DNA of 64,000 nucleotides, from NCBI RefSeq assembly GCF_016522505.1, contig NZ_JAEHOH010000022.1:1-64000 (forward strand). Reading direction: 5' to 3'. A program made the translations under genes and the position numbers. The notes beneath the pieces are model-generated. The model was not told the origin of the DNA. It ran no database searches and was given only the letters and a program-made list of their open reading frames with translations. This stretch comes from Leucobacter chromiisoli (GTDB lineage: Bacteria; Actinomycetota; Actinomycetes; Actinomycetales; Microbacteriaceae). Shown here piece by piece: positions 1-7,517 of the stretch (its first letter is position 1; every line of letters begins with the position of its first letter).

Positions 1-2
1 AG

Positions 3-281
3 GCGGCGCGACGTCAGGCGCTCGTGGAGTACCAGCATTCGAAGGTGCGCGACCGGTACGACGCCGACCTAATGATGGCCGGATTCTCGGACGGCTTCAC
101 TGAGTGTGCGTCACGACTCCCCAGCGAGGAAGAACTAGCAGAAGGTTTCGCCGCTCGCCTCTGGGATCGCGACACGAGGGCGATGCCGAGCCGTGGGACA
201 AGCTGCGCCGTCGGCGGATGGTGGGGCTGCGTGTGCGGGATCGCCCTCGTGCCGCGATGGCGGGATCCGGTACGGCCGTAG
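3..281 (+). CDS. Partial phage protein of unknown function (5' end outside window)
   Basis: The frame is open from the left edge to a TAG at 279-281. The first 60 or so residues look protein-like: charged, helical, with AELAEGF-type acidic stretches and mostly G/C third codon positions. The last 30 residues (Trp/Gly/Cys-rich) look less natural, so the true gene may change frame near position 180 or end elsewhere. It runs rightward, converging on the lysis genes, and may be the end of a plus-strand early operon. I do not recognise the family. Confidence 0.3.
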   Translation, partial: AARRQALVEYQHSKVRDRYDADLMMAGFSDGFTECASRLPSEEELAEGFAARLWDRDTRAMPSRGTSCAVGGWWGCVCGIALVPRWRDPVRP

Positions 282-292
282 ACACGCAGAAA

Positions 293-332
293 GCGCCCCC
301 TCACCCGGCCCGAAGGCTGGATGAGGGGGCGC
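293..332 (-). terminator. Terminator of the phage late operon
   Basis: An 11-bp perfect GC-rich stem (GCGCCCCCTCA paired with TGAGGGGGCGC) lies just past the last minus-strand late gene. Read on the minus strand it is followed by TTTCT, the usual layout of an intrinsic terminator. Confidence 0.75.
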
Positions 333-346
333 GATGTCATTGAGGT

Positions 347-493
347 TTACTCTGCGGCATACCGGGGTACGTAGTGAGGGCGGGCGTCAGCGCAGACGGG
401 AATATAGTCGGGAACTACTTCGGCATGCGGGATGCGCTCGGGGGTCGCGGCTTCCGCGGAGTCACTTCGAACGGGCGGCCCCAGGACCGCCAC
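347..493 (-). CDS. Possible small overlapping phage ORF
   Basis: The frame ends in VPRYAAE with TAA at 347-349 and has a protein-like C-terminal part, including the segment VVPDYIPVCADARPHYVP, beyond the stop of the membrane protein at 415. Most of its 5' half overlaps that gene, and no start has a clear ribosome binding site; the GTG at 493 is only one option. It may be a short terminal phage protein translated by coupling, or a chance frame. Confidence 0.3.
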   Translation of the reverse strand: MAVLGPPVRSDSAEAATPERIPHAEVVPDYIPVCADARPHYVPRYAAE

Positions 494-762
494 AACGTAG
501 CGACAAGACGCCACACGGTGGCCGCGATGAACACGTACACGACGATGCGCACCCACTCCCGCCCCATGTAGTCGGGGTTGAGGCGTGCGAGGACCGACTG
601 CGACGCCCACGCGATCAGCGCGAGCACGAAGTACAGGAGCGACCTACCGGCGGACGTGGACCGCCAGTTGAAGAACGCCACATAGGAGGCCGCGAACACG
701 GCCGCCCCGGCCAGGGCGGTGAGCATGATGATATCCCCGATGAGGAACAAGGCGTCTGTCAT
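415..762 (-). CDS. Phage membrane protein near the lysis genes
   Basis: The 115-residue product has about three hydrophobic segments (roughly residues 3-30, 40-60 and 72-90) and a basic, proline-rich C-terminal tail. Its ATG overlaps the TGA of the upstream gene by four bases, so translation is probably coupled. It is the distal gene of the late operon, after amidase, holin and two small genes. Membrane proteins at this place are often accessory lysis or superinfection-exclusion factors, but nothing in the sequence assigns a role. Confidence 0.7.
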   Translation of the reverse strand: MTDALFLIGDIIMLTALAGAAVFAASYVAFFNWRSTSAGRSLLYFVLALIAWASQSVLARLNPDYMGREWVRIVVYVFIAATVWRLVATLWRSWGRPFEVTPRKPRPPSASRMPK

Positions 763-971
763 CAGCGTGCTCCTCTCGGCCGGAACGTCACGGACAGATC
801 GCGTCCGAAATGGTTCTGTTCGCGACGGCGCACAAGCTTCCGCATGATGGAGTCCACCTCGCCCGCCTGCAAGTTCAGTTCGTACATCTCGTTCTGAGCT
901 TCCTGCCGGATCACCTGCGCTTCACCCGTGTCGTCCGGCACCTCCACGGGGCGACGCTTACGGCCCCACAC
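762..971 (-). CDS. Small charged phage protein
   Basis: A 69-residue hydrophilic product, rich in Arg and Glu, with a likely helical centre. I chose the GTG at 971 because GGAGG sits 6 nt upstream; an ATG seven codons earlier has no good ribosome binding site. It overlaps the end of the upstream membrane-protein gene and shares four bases with the downstream one, so it belongs to the lysis-end operon. No family recognised. Confidence 0.6.
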   Translation of the reverse strand: MWGRKRRPVEVPDDTGEAQVIRQEAQNEMYELNLQAGEVDSIMRKLVRRREQNHFGRDLSVTFRPRGAR

Positions 972-1263
972 GATGATCCTCCGTGTCTTCAATGCTCGGT
1001 GCGACGTCCGCGAAGAACTTCGCCCCCGTGCGGCCGGCTTCCAGCAGCATCGTGTTCTGGCGACGAATCTCCGCGTTCACGGTGCGCTGGTCCAGTGCGG
1101 TCTCCTTCCACTCGTCCCCACGCTTCACGGCCTGCGCGAGCTCCCGCTCGTGCGAGGACCGTGGGATGAGCCGCCCGGAGCCGAGAAGCCAGTACAAAGT
1201 GACGACGGCTCCGAGCAGCGCACCGATCGGGGTGAGAGACCAGATTCCCGGAAGTGCCTCCAT
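958..1263 (-). CDS. Single-span membrane protein with coiled coil, lysis module
   Basis: This 101-residue protein has one N-terminal hydrophobic segment (about residues 8-27) followed by a charged, heptad-like helical region. AGAGGGG precedes the ATG. It lies directly after the holin gene. The one-span plus coiled-coil layout resembles spanin or second-holin type proteins, but there is no lipobox or recognisable family motif, so its lysis role is inferred from position. Confidence 0.65.
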   Translation of the reverse strand: MEALPGIWSLTPIGALLGAVVTLYWLLGSGRLIPRSSHERELAQAVKRGDEWKETALDQRTVNAEIRRQNTMLLEAGRTGAKFFADVAPSIEDTEDHRVGP

Positions 1264-1297
1264 TATGACCCCTCTCTCGTGCGGTCAGGGCACGGGG

Positions 1298-1549
1298 TCA
1301 CTCGGCGGCGTACCGGCCGCGAGCCGAGGGCACGTTCGGTGCGGTGACCGCGAGTCCGAAGATGCCCGCGAGGAAGCCGTACAGCGCGAACCCGGGGTTA
1401 GTCCACGCGGACCAGTCGACCTCGGGAATCGAGCCGTCGAGAACGACCGCGCTCGAGAGGACAACGCCGGCGACGCCGAGAGCGACGTTCGCAACGCGGC
1501 GCACGGTGGGGTTCTGGACCACGACATTCGGGGTGAGACTCTCAGTCAT
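1298..1549 (-). CDS. Putative holin
   Basis: An 83-residue protein with two hydrophobic helices (about residues 20-37 and 53-70) separated by a short acidic loop, the usual layout of a two-span phage holin. It starts 13 bp after the endolysin stop, with GGGAGC upstream of its ATG. The pairing of a small two-span membrane protein with an amidase endolysin supports the role: it would time pore formation so that the endolysin reaches the peptidoglycan. Confidence 0.75.
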   Translation of the reverse strand: MTESLTPNVVVQNPTVRRVANVALGVAGVVLSSAVVLDGSIPEVDWSAWTNPGFALYGFLAGIFGLAVTAPNVPSARGRYAAE

Positions 1550-1561
1550 CAGGGTGCTCCC

Positions 1562-2314
1562 TTACTTCTCGAGCTTGTCGAGCCGCGCGAGGATCTCGTC
1601 CTGGCGGTCGAGCATGACCTTCATCGAGGGGAGGAGACCGCCCGGTGTGCCGGCGCTGGTCTTGCTGGTCTTGAAGCTGACGTCGTAGAGGATCTTGAGC
1701 ATCCCGAGGATTCCTCGGATCGTGCCGCGCGACGTCTCGGAGGTGGTGAAGGTGGCGTCGTAGACGGCCTTGAGCTGCTTGGCCTGTTCGGGGGTCATGT
1801 CATCCTCCTGGGTGTTGGTAGTTGGGCTTCCGGCGAGGATGTGGTTTCCTCGCTGGACGATGTAGTCGAGACGCGCCCACAGGTAGGGGCCCGGGCATGC
1901 GGTCGCGTAGAACTCCCGGTGACCGCGCACGCGGCTGCGATCGAGTGATCCCCATCCGTAGCGGCGGCAGAGGTCCGCAGCGAGCTGCGCGAGCCGCTCG
2001 AGCGCGGCGTCAGACACCGGCCAGTCGCCGCCGTTGCCACTGTTCTGCGTCTCGACCGTGACGGCGGGAGCGTCAGCGTCCCACGACCCCGACGTCCACG
2101 GCCGGTACTCCTCGGGAACCTGACCGACGAGAGAGCCGTCCGAATAGAGGATGTAGTTCGCGCTGACCGCCTCGGACGGGTTCACGAGGCGAGCGTCTCC
2201 GCCGCTCGTGCCAGCCCAGTGGTGCACGATCAGGTATCGGACGGCTGTGCCCTGCCTCGGGCTGTACTTGCCGTGGTTTGCGACAGCGCGAGAGGCGAGT
2301 GCTGAGAAGCCCAT
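1562..2314 (-). CDS. Endolysin, N-acetylmuramoyl-L-alanine amidase
   Basis: The 250-residue protein has an N-terminal amidase_2/PGRP-type zinc domain (about residues 15-155). Visible ligands are the His pair in IVHHWAG (31-32), His132 in RGHREF and Cys140 in ACPG. The enzyme should cut the MurNAc to L-Ala bond during host lysis. After a short linker (about 165-175) the C-terminal part carries two similar segments ending in ILGMLKILYD and LLPSMKVMLD, then a helical tail; it may help cell-wall binding or oligomerisation. AAGGAG lies 5 nt before the ATG at 2314. Confidence 0.92.
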   Translation of the reverse strand: MGFSALASRAVANHGKYSPRQGTAVRYLIVHHWAGTSGGDARLVNPSEAVSANYILYSDGSLVGQVPEEYRPWTSGSWDADAPAVTVETQNSGNGGDWPVSDAALERLAQLAADLCRRYGWGSLDRSRVRGHREFYATACPGPYLWARLDYIVQRGNHILAGSPTTNTQEDDMTPEQAKQLKAVYDATFTTSETSRGTIRGILGMLKILYDVSFKTSKTSAGTPGGLLPSMKVMLDRQDEILARLDKLEK

Positions 2315-2332
2315 TGGGTCTCCTTTCATGCG

Positions 2333-2356
2333 AAAGGCCCCGCTACTCGGCGGGGC
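2333..2356 (-). terminator. Intrinsic terminator overlapping a stop codon
   Basis: On the minus strand the 7-bp stem GCCCCGC/GCGGGGC with a 6-nt loop is followed by CTTTC. The TAG stop of the upstream gene (2343-2345) lies within the hairpin. It may reduce read-through from tail genes into the lysis genes. Confidence 0.6.
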
Positions 2357-2705
2357 TCGGATCGGGTTCGGGATCCGGTAGGGGATCCTCGGGCGGAGTT
2401 CCGGAGGGTGGCTCCTCGGGCTCGGAGGCGGGTTCCTCTGGCTCTGGTTCGGGCGTTGGCTCGGGGTTCTCCCGGGCGAGCAGGGTGAGGACCGCGGTGT
2501 GGATCATCTCGTCGGTGATCGCCGAGCTCGCGCCGCCCGCGTCGGTGACGGTGCAGCACCAGCCCGGCTGGACCGCGAATTGCCAGACGTGGTCCTGCAC
2601 CCACTCGGCGGGACGTGCGACGTCTTCGCCGGCGGCGCACGCCGTGATCCGGGCGATGAGCTCGCGGTCCTCCGCAAGCCGCGCCTGCACGATATACGAG
2701 GTCAT
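2343..2705 (-). CDS. Phage hypothetical protein with Pro/Glu-rich tail
   Basis: The 120-residue product has a mostly helical N-terminal half (residues 1-80) and a C-terminal tail of alternating Pro, Glu, Ser and Asp (about 90-120). AGGAG precedes the ATG at 2705. It sits between the last minor tail protein and the endolysin, a place where actinophages often carry small structural or chaperone-like proteins. The repetitive acidic tail is probably disordered. No family assignment. Confidence 0.65.
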   Translation of the reverse strand: MTSYIVQARLAEDRELIARITACAAGEDVARPAEWVQDHVWQFAVQPGWCCTVTDAGGASSAITDEMIHTAVLTLLARENPEPTPEPEPEEPASEPEEPPSGTPPEDPLPDPEPDPSPAE

Positions 2706-2713
2706 GGTGACTC

Positions 2714-3247
2714 CTAATCCGTGGTCGGGATGATGCGCCACAACAGGCGAACGCTCTGCGCGCTGTTGCTGCCCGGCTGCGTGAATCGCAACCTCACGGT
2801 CGTGCTGGTGAGGCCCGGTGTCGTAGAAGACATCGATATGGCACCGTAGCCGCTTCCCGTTTCGAGGGCGTCGACCATGAGGACATGCCCGGGCGGGGCT
2901 ACCGCGGGCACGGTGGTCGTGATCGTGCTCGCGTAGACCCCGGTCGTCCCGACCTGCCCGAGCGTCCCGGTCGGGACGGTGAGCGTCCCCGACCGAGGCG
3001 GAGGCGCGCCGCGTGCTCTACCCAGGATCGTGACGCGCCGGTTCTGCACCGCGACCCATACCCGATCCCCGGTGCGGAGACCCGCAACAAGCGTTGAAGG
3101 GGTGCCGACGATGGGTTCCGTGTCAGCGTCGAGGCGGATCGTGAGGGGATCCGCGGAGAGCACGACCGCCCACCGAAGATCCGGCTTGCCTGCGATCTTC
3201 GTCGCGAGCGAGGCGATCATGCCCTTGAGTTCGGTCCAGTCGATCAC
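2714..3247 (-). CDS. Putative minor tail protein
   Basis: The 177-residue protein has an OB-like N-terminal half (about residues 30-80, containing VGLRTGDRVWVAVQNRRV-type strands) and a Thr/Ser/Gly-rich beta C-terminal half, as in many tail-tip proteins. GGAGGGAGG precedes the GTG start, which overlaps the stop of the larger upstream tail gene. Position after two large minor tail genes supports a tail-tip or receptor-binding role; the exact function is inferred. Confidence 0.65.
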   Translation of the reverse strand: MIDWTELKGMIASLATKIAGKPDLRWAVVLSADPLTIRLDADTEPIVGTPSTLVAGLRTGDRVWVAVQNRRVTILGRARGAPPPRSGTLTVPTGTLGQVGTTGVYASTITTTVPAVAPPGHVLMVDALETGSGYGAISMSSTTPGLTSTTVRLRFTQPGSNSAQSVRLLWRIIPTTD

Positions 3248-4290
3248 TGTGCCTCCCTCCACTCCGCCTGGCACAGACTGTCGTAGCTGAGCTGGAAGCT
3301 CATGCGCTGCACCGTGGCGCGCGTGGAATGCCCGCGCGGCTGGAACGTCACGACGTCGTTCGGGTCGAGCGGCATGACTGAGTGCGACACGGAGAGCTTC
3401 GCGACCGGCGACATGCGATCAAGGAGTCGGCGCTGCGCGAGGAGATCCGCCGCCACCTGGTCGGCGACTTCGGCCCCTTCCTCGGTCTCGGTGATCCACC
3501 GTCCCCGAGCCTGAAACGAGTACGGGGAATCCGGGTTCTCGTTCGTCGCGACGCCGACGATCGCGGGTTCTTCGTCGGAGCCTTCACCAATGACGATGAA
3601 TCGGTTCGGGACGGCGGCGTGGTCCTGTTCTCTGGACCAGTCGGGGGAGTGGATCGACACCGCCCCCGCCTGGAAGGTGTAGGCGGGTTCCCGGTCGGCG
3701 GGTGGGACGTAGGGTTCGACGCGGTGCTGGCCGGAGCCGTCGCACCACAGCGACCAGTACCCGGCCGACTCGAGCAGCTCGTTGATGATCGTGAGTTTCG
3801 GGGTGCCGGCCTCCCACACCATCGGTGACCGGAGTACCGCCTCTGACTCCGTGGCGGCGATTCGGGTCTCCCCGGTCGACTGGATCAGGGCGACCACGGT
3901 CGGAATGATCGGGGTCCCGGCCGGAAGGGAGTATGTAGCTTCGGTGGTGTCCTCATCCACTACCGCGAGCGGAGACAACAGTTTCGCGTCGAAACTCCGA
4001 ACCCCGGATCGGGTGCGGGTGGTCGGGGAGGTGAAGAGCATCGTCGCCACCGGCCACGCCTCAATCCCTGGGATGCCGGGGTCGTAGGTGAGACGAACCC
4101 GGTGACTCATCCAGTCAATGTCCTGCCCTCGGTCGAGGATCGTGAGCGACCCAGAAGCTCCGAGACGGGACAGGGCGACCAGCTCGATACTGCCGCCGGT
4201 CACCCCATCAATCTCCCCCAGGGGGGCGTAGTCGCGGTCGAGGAGATCGACCCGCCAGGAGGGGCGGCGCGGTCCTGTGAGATCAGCCAT
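3244..4290 (-). CDS. Minor tail protein, baseplate-hub-like
   Basis: A 348-residue protein without membrane segments, rich in beta-type sequence. Its order after tape measure and the large fibronectin-type tail protein, plus features such as the early WRVDLLDRDY stretch and the C-terminal DPNDVVTFQPRG segment, fit actinophage minor tail or hub proteins that join the tail tube to the host-binding tip. It shares four bases with the next gene, so the tail-tip genes are translationally coupled. Confidence 0.72.
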   Translation of the reverse strand: MADLTGPRRPSWRVDLLDRDYAPLGEIDGVTGGSIELVALSRLGASGSLTILDRGQDIDWMSHRVRLTYDPGIPGIEAWPVATMLFTSPTTRTRSGVRSFDAKLLSPLAVVDEDTTEATYSLPAGTPIIPTVVALIQSTGETRIAATESEAVLRSPMVWEAGTPKLTIINELLESAGYWSLWCDGSGQHRVEPYVPPADREPAYTFQAGAVSIHSPDWSREQDHAAVPNRFIVIGEGSDEEPAIVGVATNENPDSPYSFQARGRWITETEEGAEVADQVAADLLAQRRLLDRMSPVAKLSVSHSVMPLDPNDVVTFQPRGHSTRATVQRMSFQLSYDSLCQAEWREAQ

Positions 4291-4305
4291 ACGCCACCCC
4301 CTCTG

Positions 4306-7300
4306 TTAGTGGTCGGTTTCCTGCAGGGACAGGGACCACGCCCACACCCCATCCGCTTCGCGTGCGATCTGCACCGGCGACAGAGACCCGTAAATGCGGA
4401 CCCCGGTCGGATCCCGGTACAGGTGCACCGGCCACGGATCCTGATCCACGATGATGAGCTGGTCACGGGTCGCGACCAGTTCGTCATCGTCTAGCAGGGT
4501 GCCCGACGCCTGCACGGTGCGGGACAGGTGTTCGCTGGCGTAGGCGACCGGAAGCGGCCTGCCTTCGAACTGATGCGTCGTCCGATCCCTACCGGCCGAG
4601 ATGGAAACGCCGGGATCGTACGGGAGGCGGGCCACTTCGGAGAATGACCCCCCGCCTGAGATCCAGATCGCCCACGACTCCGCGAGGACCTGCTGCACCA
4701 CCGATTCCGACGCACCGATGTCGGTGTACGCCGTCACCCGGTACTGCGTGACCCCATGAGACAGGCACTCCCAGTCCTGCACCGCGCTCTCCGGCGCAAG
4801 ACCCTCAGCGACGAGCTCCCACACCTCACCGTCGACCGATCGCTCGATACTCAGATGATTGGTCGCGGGCACCATGGTCGCCGTCGATGTCGAGGCGTCC
4901 GGCTCGCCGTCCCATGCGGTCTGCATGACCGACCCTGCTACGTCGACACGCCCTGAAGACCCCGAAAACGCGGGCCCGTCGTAGACGCCAGCGAACAGGC
5001 CGAGATCCGTCCACCAGGTATCGGTGGATCCGAGAATCGCACCGTCTCCGTATATCTGCACGATGTACTCGCTCGAGAGGGCGGAGTAACGAAGACGGCG
5101 CTCGGTCGGGACACCCGCCGGCGCATTCTCCGTGATCTGAGCCGGATTGGCTGCCCTCAAGGCGCGACGGATAGGGGCCGTAGACGGCCCCGCTGAATCG
5201 GAGACCACAGTTCCTATCCATGTACCACCGCCCCGGACAGACGGCGATACGGTGAACGCTGCATAACACGTCTCGGCCGAGGCGCCGCCCGTCGGGATAA
5301 GCCTCACCGCGGGCTTCTCGCCCCGACGGGAAACTCCAGCGACGCACCGGGTGCCCACCAATCCGCGCACGCGCTCGATCTCCAGCACCGCTTCGGATGC
5401 ATTCACAGGTCCGAGCCATCGAACGCGGTAGTCCTCCGGCTGAACAAGGTCCGCGGGTTTCGCGCTTCCGGTGAACGCAGCCCCACCCACAGGAGACCGC
5501 TCCACGATCAGCTCGTCATCCAGCAAGGTAAAGGCGTCCCCGATCACTCCGCTGACGACCATGACCGACACTCGAAGAGATGCCGTGTTCGCGGGCATCG
5601 TCACGCCCTGCACCGACAGGGTGCCGGTAGCACCCGGAGCGAGGGTCACAGGGGCCCCCTGAGTCACACCGATACCGGAACCGCCACTGTTCCTGGGGTC
5701 CATGTCAGCACGGATCGTGATCGTCCTGCTGGAGTCGTTGCGCACTCCAAGCTGGGCCGACCACACCTGCCCCGTACTAGCTGGCGTTCTCTGGGTGGCG
5801 ACCGAGTAGTAGGACCCGGCCACGGCGACGCTGAGTCGCCGCCCGTCCGGCAACGGGGTCTGCCCCGGAGCGGGGGAGGACGGGAACTCCCATCCAGCGA
5901 AGCTCGCCGAAACGATCGGCGTGGGGATGAAGTTCCGCCGCAACTCGGCCCACGTGCCATCGCCAACAAAACGAGGGTTCGTGAAGTGCTGCGTCACGTC
6001 TGCCCGGTCGGGGCCACGACCATCATCGACAGCAATCGAGGCAGCACCCAGCGATTCATCCCAGCCCGCGATCACGGACGGTACCGCGGGCGGGATGAAC
6101 GCCACCTCGACGGCCTGTTCGGCCCAGTCGGACCAGACGTCGCCAGTCGCTGCGCGAGCCCGCACCGTGTAGACGGCCTCATCGGCGAGGCGGGTGCGCA
6201 GCGTCACCGACGTAGCGGCCCCCGATCCGGAGCGGGTTTCGAGGATCGCGCCGGTGTCGTCGAGGAGCTCGACACGCCACGCCGACTGCGGGCGGCCCTG
6301 CTCCTGATACCAGGACCACTCCACCGGCAGTTCGGGACGATCCCACGACCCTTCCGGGGAAGTGACCGCGACGCCCGGGCGAGTGATGACCTCGACCGTT
6401 GCGACCGCGGACCACGGCGACCAATCCGGGTGCAAGCCCTTCGTGCGGACCCGCCACTCGTATGAGTCGACCGGGAACGGCACGCCGCTGCCGGTCTCAT
6501 AGACCGTCTCCCAAGACGTGGTACCGACACGGCGACGCTGCAGCTCGTACGCCGTCTGCTGCGCCCCGTCGACAGGGTTGTGCACCCAGGACAGGGCGAC
6601 CGGCGACGCCGACGCGGCACCGTTCGGGGCCAGCCCAGACGGAGCATTCGGGGGCGCGATGAACTGAACCGTGTTCGACGGCTCCGACCATGCCCCCGTG
6701 AGGGAACCGATCTTCGACCTCACCCGGTACGTGTGCGGCACCGTCGTCGAGGGCCCCACATGCGTCCACGGCAACTGCACGCTGGTGGCGACGATCGTGT
6801 CGCCGTCCATCACATCGTAGGAACCGAACCCGATATACGGTGCCCCCGCGACGGCGGACACGACAATGTCGGTCCCCTCACGAGACGCGGTCACGTTCGT
6901 GGGAGGAGCCGGTGTCGTATAGATCGGGCCGACGAGATTCGAATACCCCGACGTGCCGCCCGCGTTCACACCAGCGACCCGATAGAAGTACCGCGCGTTC
7001 GGCTTCGTCGTGGTGTCCGTGAAAGTCCACGCGTTCCCAGTCGGGCGCCCGACAACCGAGAACTTCCCGTCGCCGACGCCCCGGTACACGATGACCGACG
7101 TGTACGTCGAGTTACGCGTCCAGTTCAGCGTGTGCGACGTGTCCGAGTTCCGGGTGACCGTGAGACCAGACGGGGCGGACGGCCGCGGCGTTGATCCGGA
7201 GGAGATCGTCACCTGCCGGGACACCACTGCCGTGCCACCCCAGAACGGGATCGGCAGCGACGCGGAGAACACGCGGGTGCCGGTGAAGGTGATGTTCGTC

Positions 7301-7515
7301 GCGTACAGCAGCGTCGTCGTGACCGCGAGCCCCGTGTTGACGCTCACGCCAGACGACCCCGACCAGCCACCACTACGGGAAAGCGTCGAGGACCAGCCAT
7401 GCGACGTGTTCGGGGCGTTCTGCCCATGCACGGTGACCGTCGCCGTGGTCCCAGAGATCGCGACATCGATCCCGATACGGTAGTTACCCGAGTACGGTCC
7501 CCACTGAATCGCCAT
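4306..7515 (-). CDS. Large minor tail protein with fibronectin type III-like repeats
   Basis: The 1,069-residue product begins with a beta-sandwich-like segment and then shows several fibronectin type III-like modules between about residues 105 and 480, recognised by recurring PSGLTV/PTNVTA/PSGLAP starts and Y-x-Y-R-V strands such as RYFYRVAG and HTYRVRS. The middle and C-terminal parts carry more beta domains. FNIII modules are common in siphophage tail-tip proteins and are thought to aid surface contact. It starts two bases after the tape-measure stop. Confidence 0.82.
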   Translation of the reverse strand: MAIQWGPYSGNYRIGIDVAISGTTATVTVHGQNAPNTSHGWSSTLSRSGGWSGSSGVSVNTGLAVTTTLLYATNITFTGTRVFSASLPIPFWGGTAVVSRQVTISSGSTPRPSAPSGLTVTRNSDTSHTLNWTRNSTYTSVIVYRGVGDGKFSVVGRPTGNAWTFTDTTTKPNARYFYRVAGVNAGGTSGYSNLVGPIYTTPAPPTNVTASREGTDIVVSAVAGAPYIGFGSYDVMDGDTIVATSVQLPWTHVGPSTTVPHTYRVRSKIGSLTGAWSEPSNTVQFIAPPNAPSGLAPNGAASASPVALSWVHNPVDGAQQTAYELQRRRVGTTSWETVYETGSGVPFPVDSYEWRVRTKGLHPDWSPWSAVATVEVITRPGVAVTSPEGSWDRPELPVEWSWYQEQGRPQSAWRVELLDDTGAILETRSGSGAATSVTLRTRLADEAVYTVRARAATGDVWSDWAEQAVEVAFIPPAVPSVIAGWDESLGAASIAVDDGRGPDRADVTQHFTNPRFVGDGTWAELRRNFIPTPIVSASFAGWEFPSSPAPGQTPLPDGRRLSVAVAGSYYSVATQRTPASTGQVWSAQLGVRNDSSRTITIRADMDPRNSGGSGIGVTQGAPVTLAPGATGTLSVQGVTMPANTASLRVSVMVVSGVIGDAFTLLDDELIVERSPVGGAAFTGSAKPADLVQPEDYRVRWLGPVNASEAVLEIERVRGLVGTRCVAGVSRRGEKPAVRLIPTGGASAETCYAAFTVSPSVRGGGTWIGTVVSDSAGPSTAPIRRALRAANPAQITENAPAGVPTERRLRYSALSSEYIVQIYGDGAILGSTDTWWTDLGLFAGVYDGPAFSGSSGRVDVAGSVMQTAWDGEPDASTSTATMVPATNHLSIERSVDGEVWELVAEGLAPESAVQDWECLSHGVTQYRVTAYTDIGASESVVQQVLAESWAIWISGGGSFSEVARLPYDPGVSISAGRDRTTHQFEGRPLPVAYASEHLSRTVQASGTLLDDDELVATRDQLIIVDQDPWPVHLYRDPTGVRIYGSLSPVQIAREADGVWAWSLSLQETDH

Positions 7516-7517
7516 CT

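Noticed and set aside
3..343. Frameshifted gene at the left edge (continuing in a second plus frame)
   Set aside because: The second frame has some protein-like sequence, but without the upstream part a frameshift cannot be told from a natural end.
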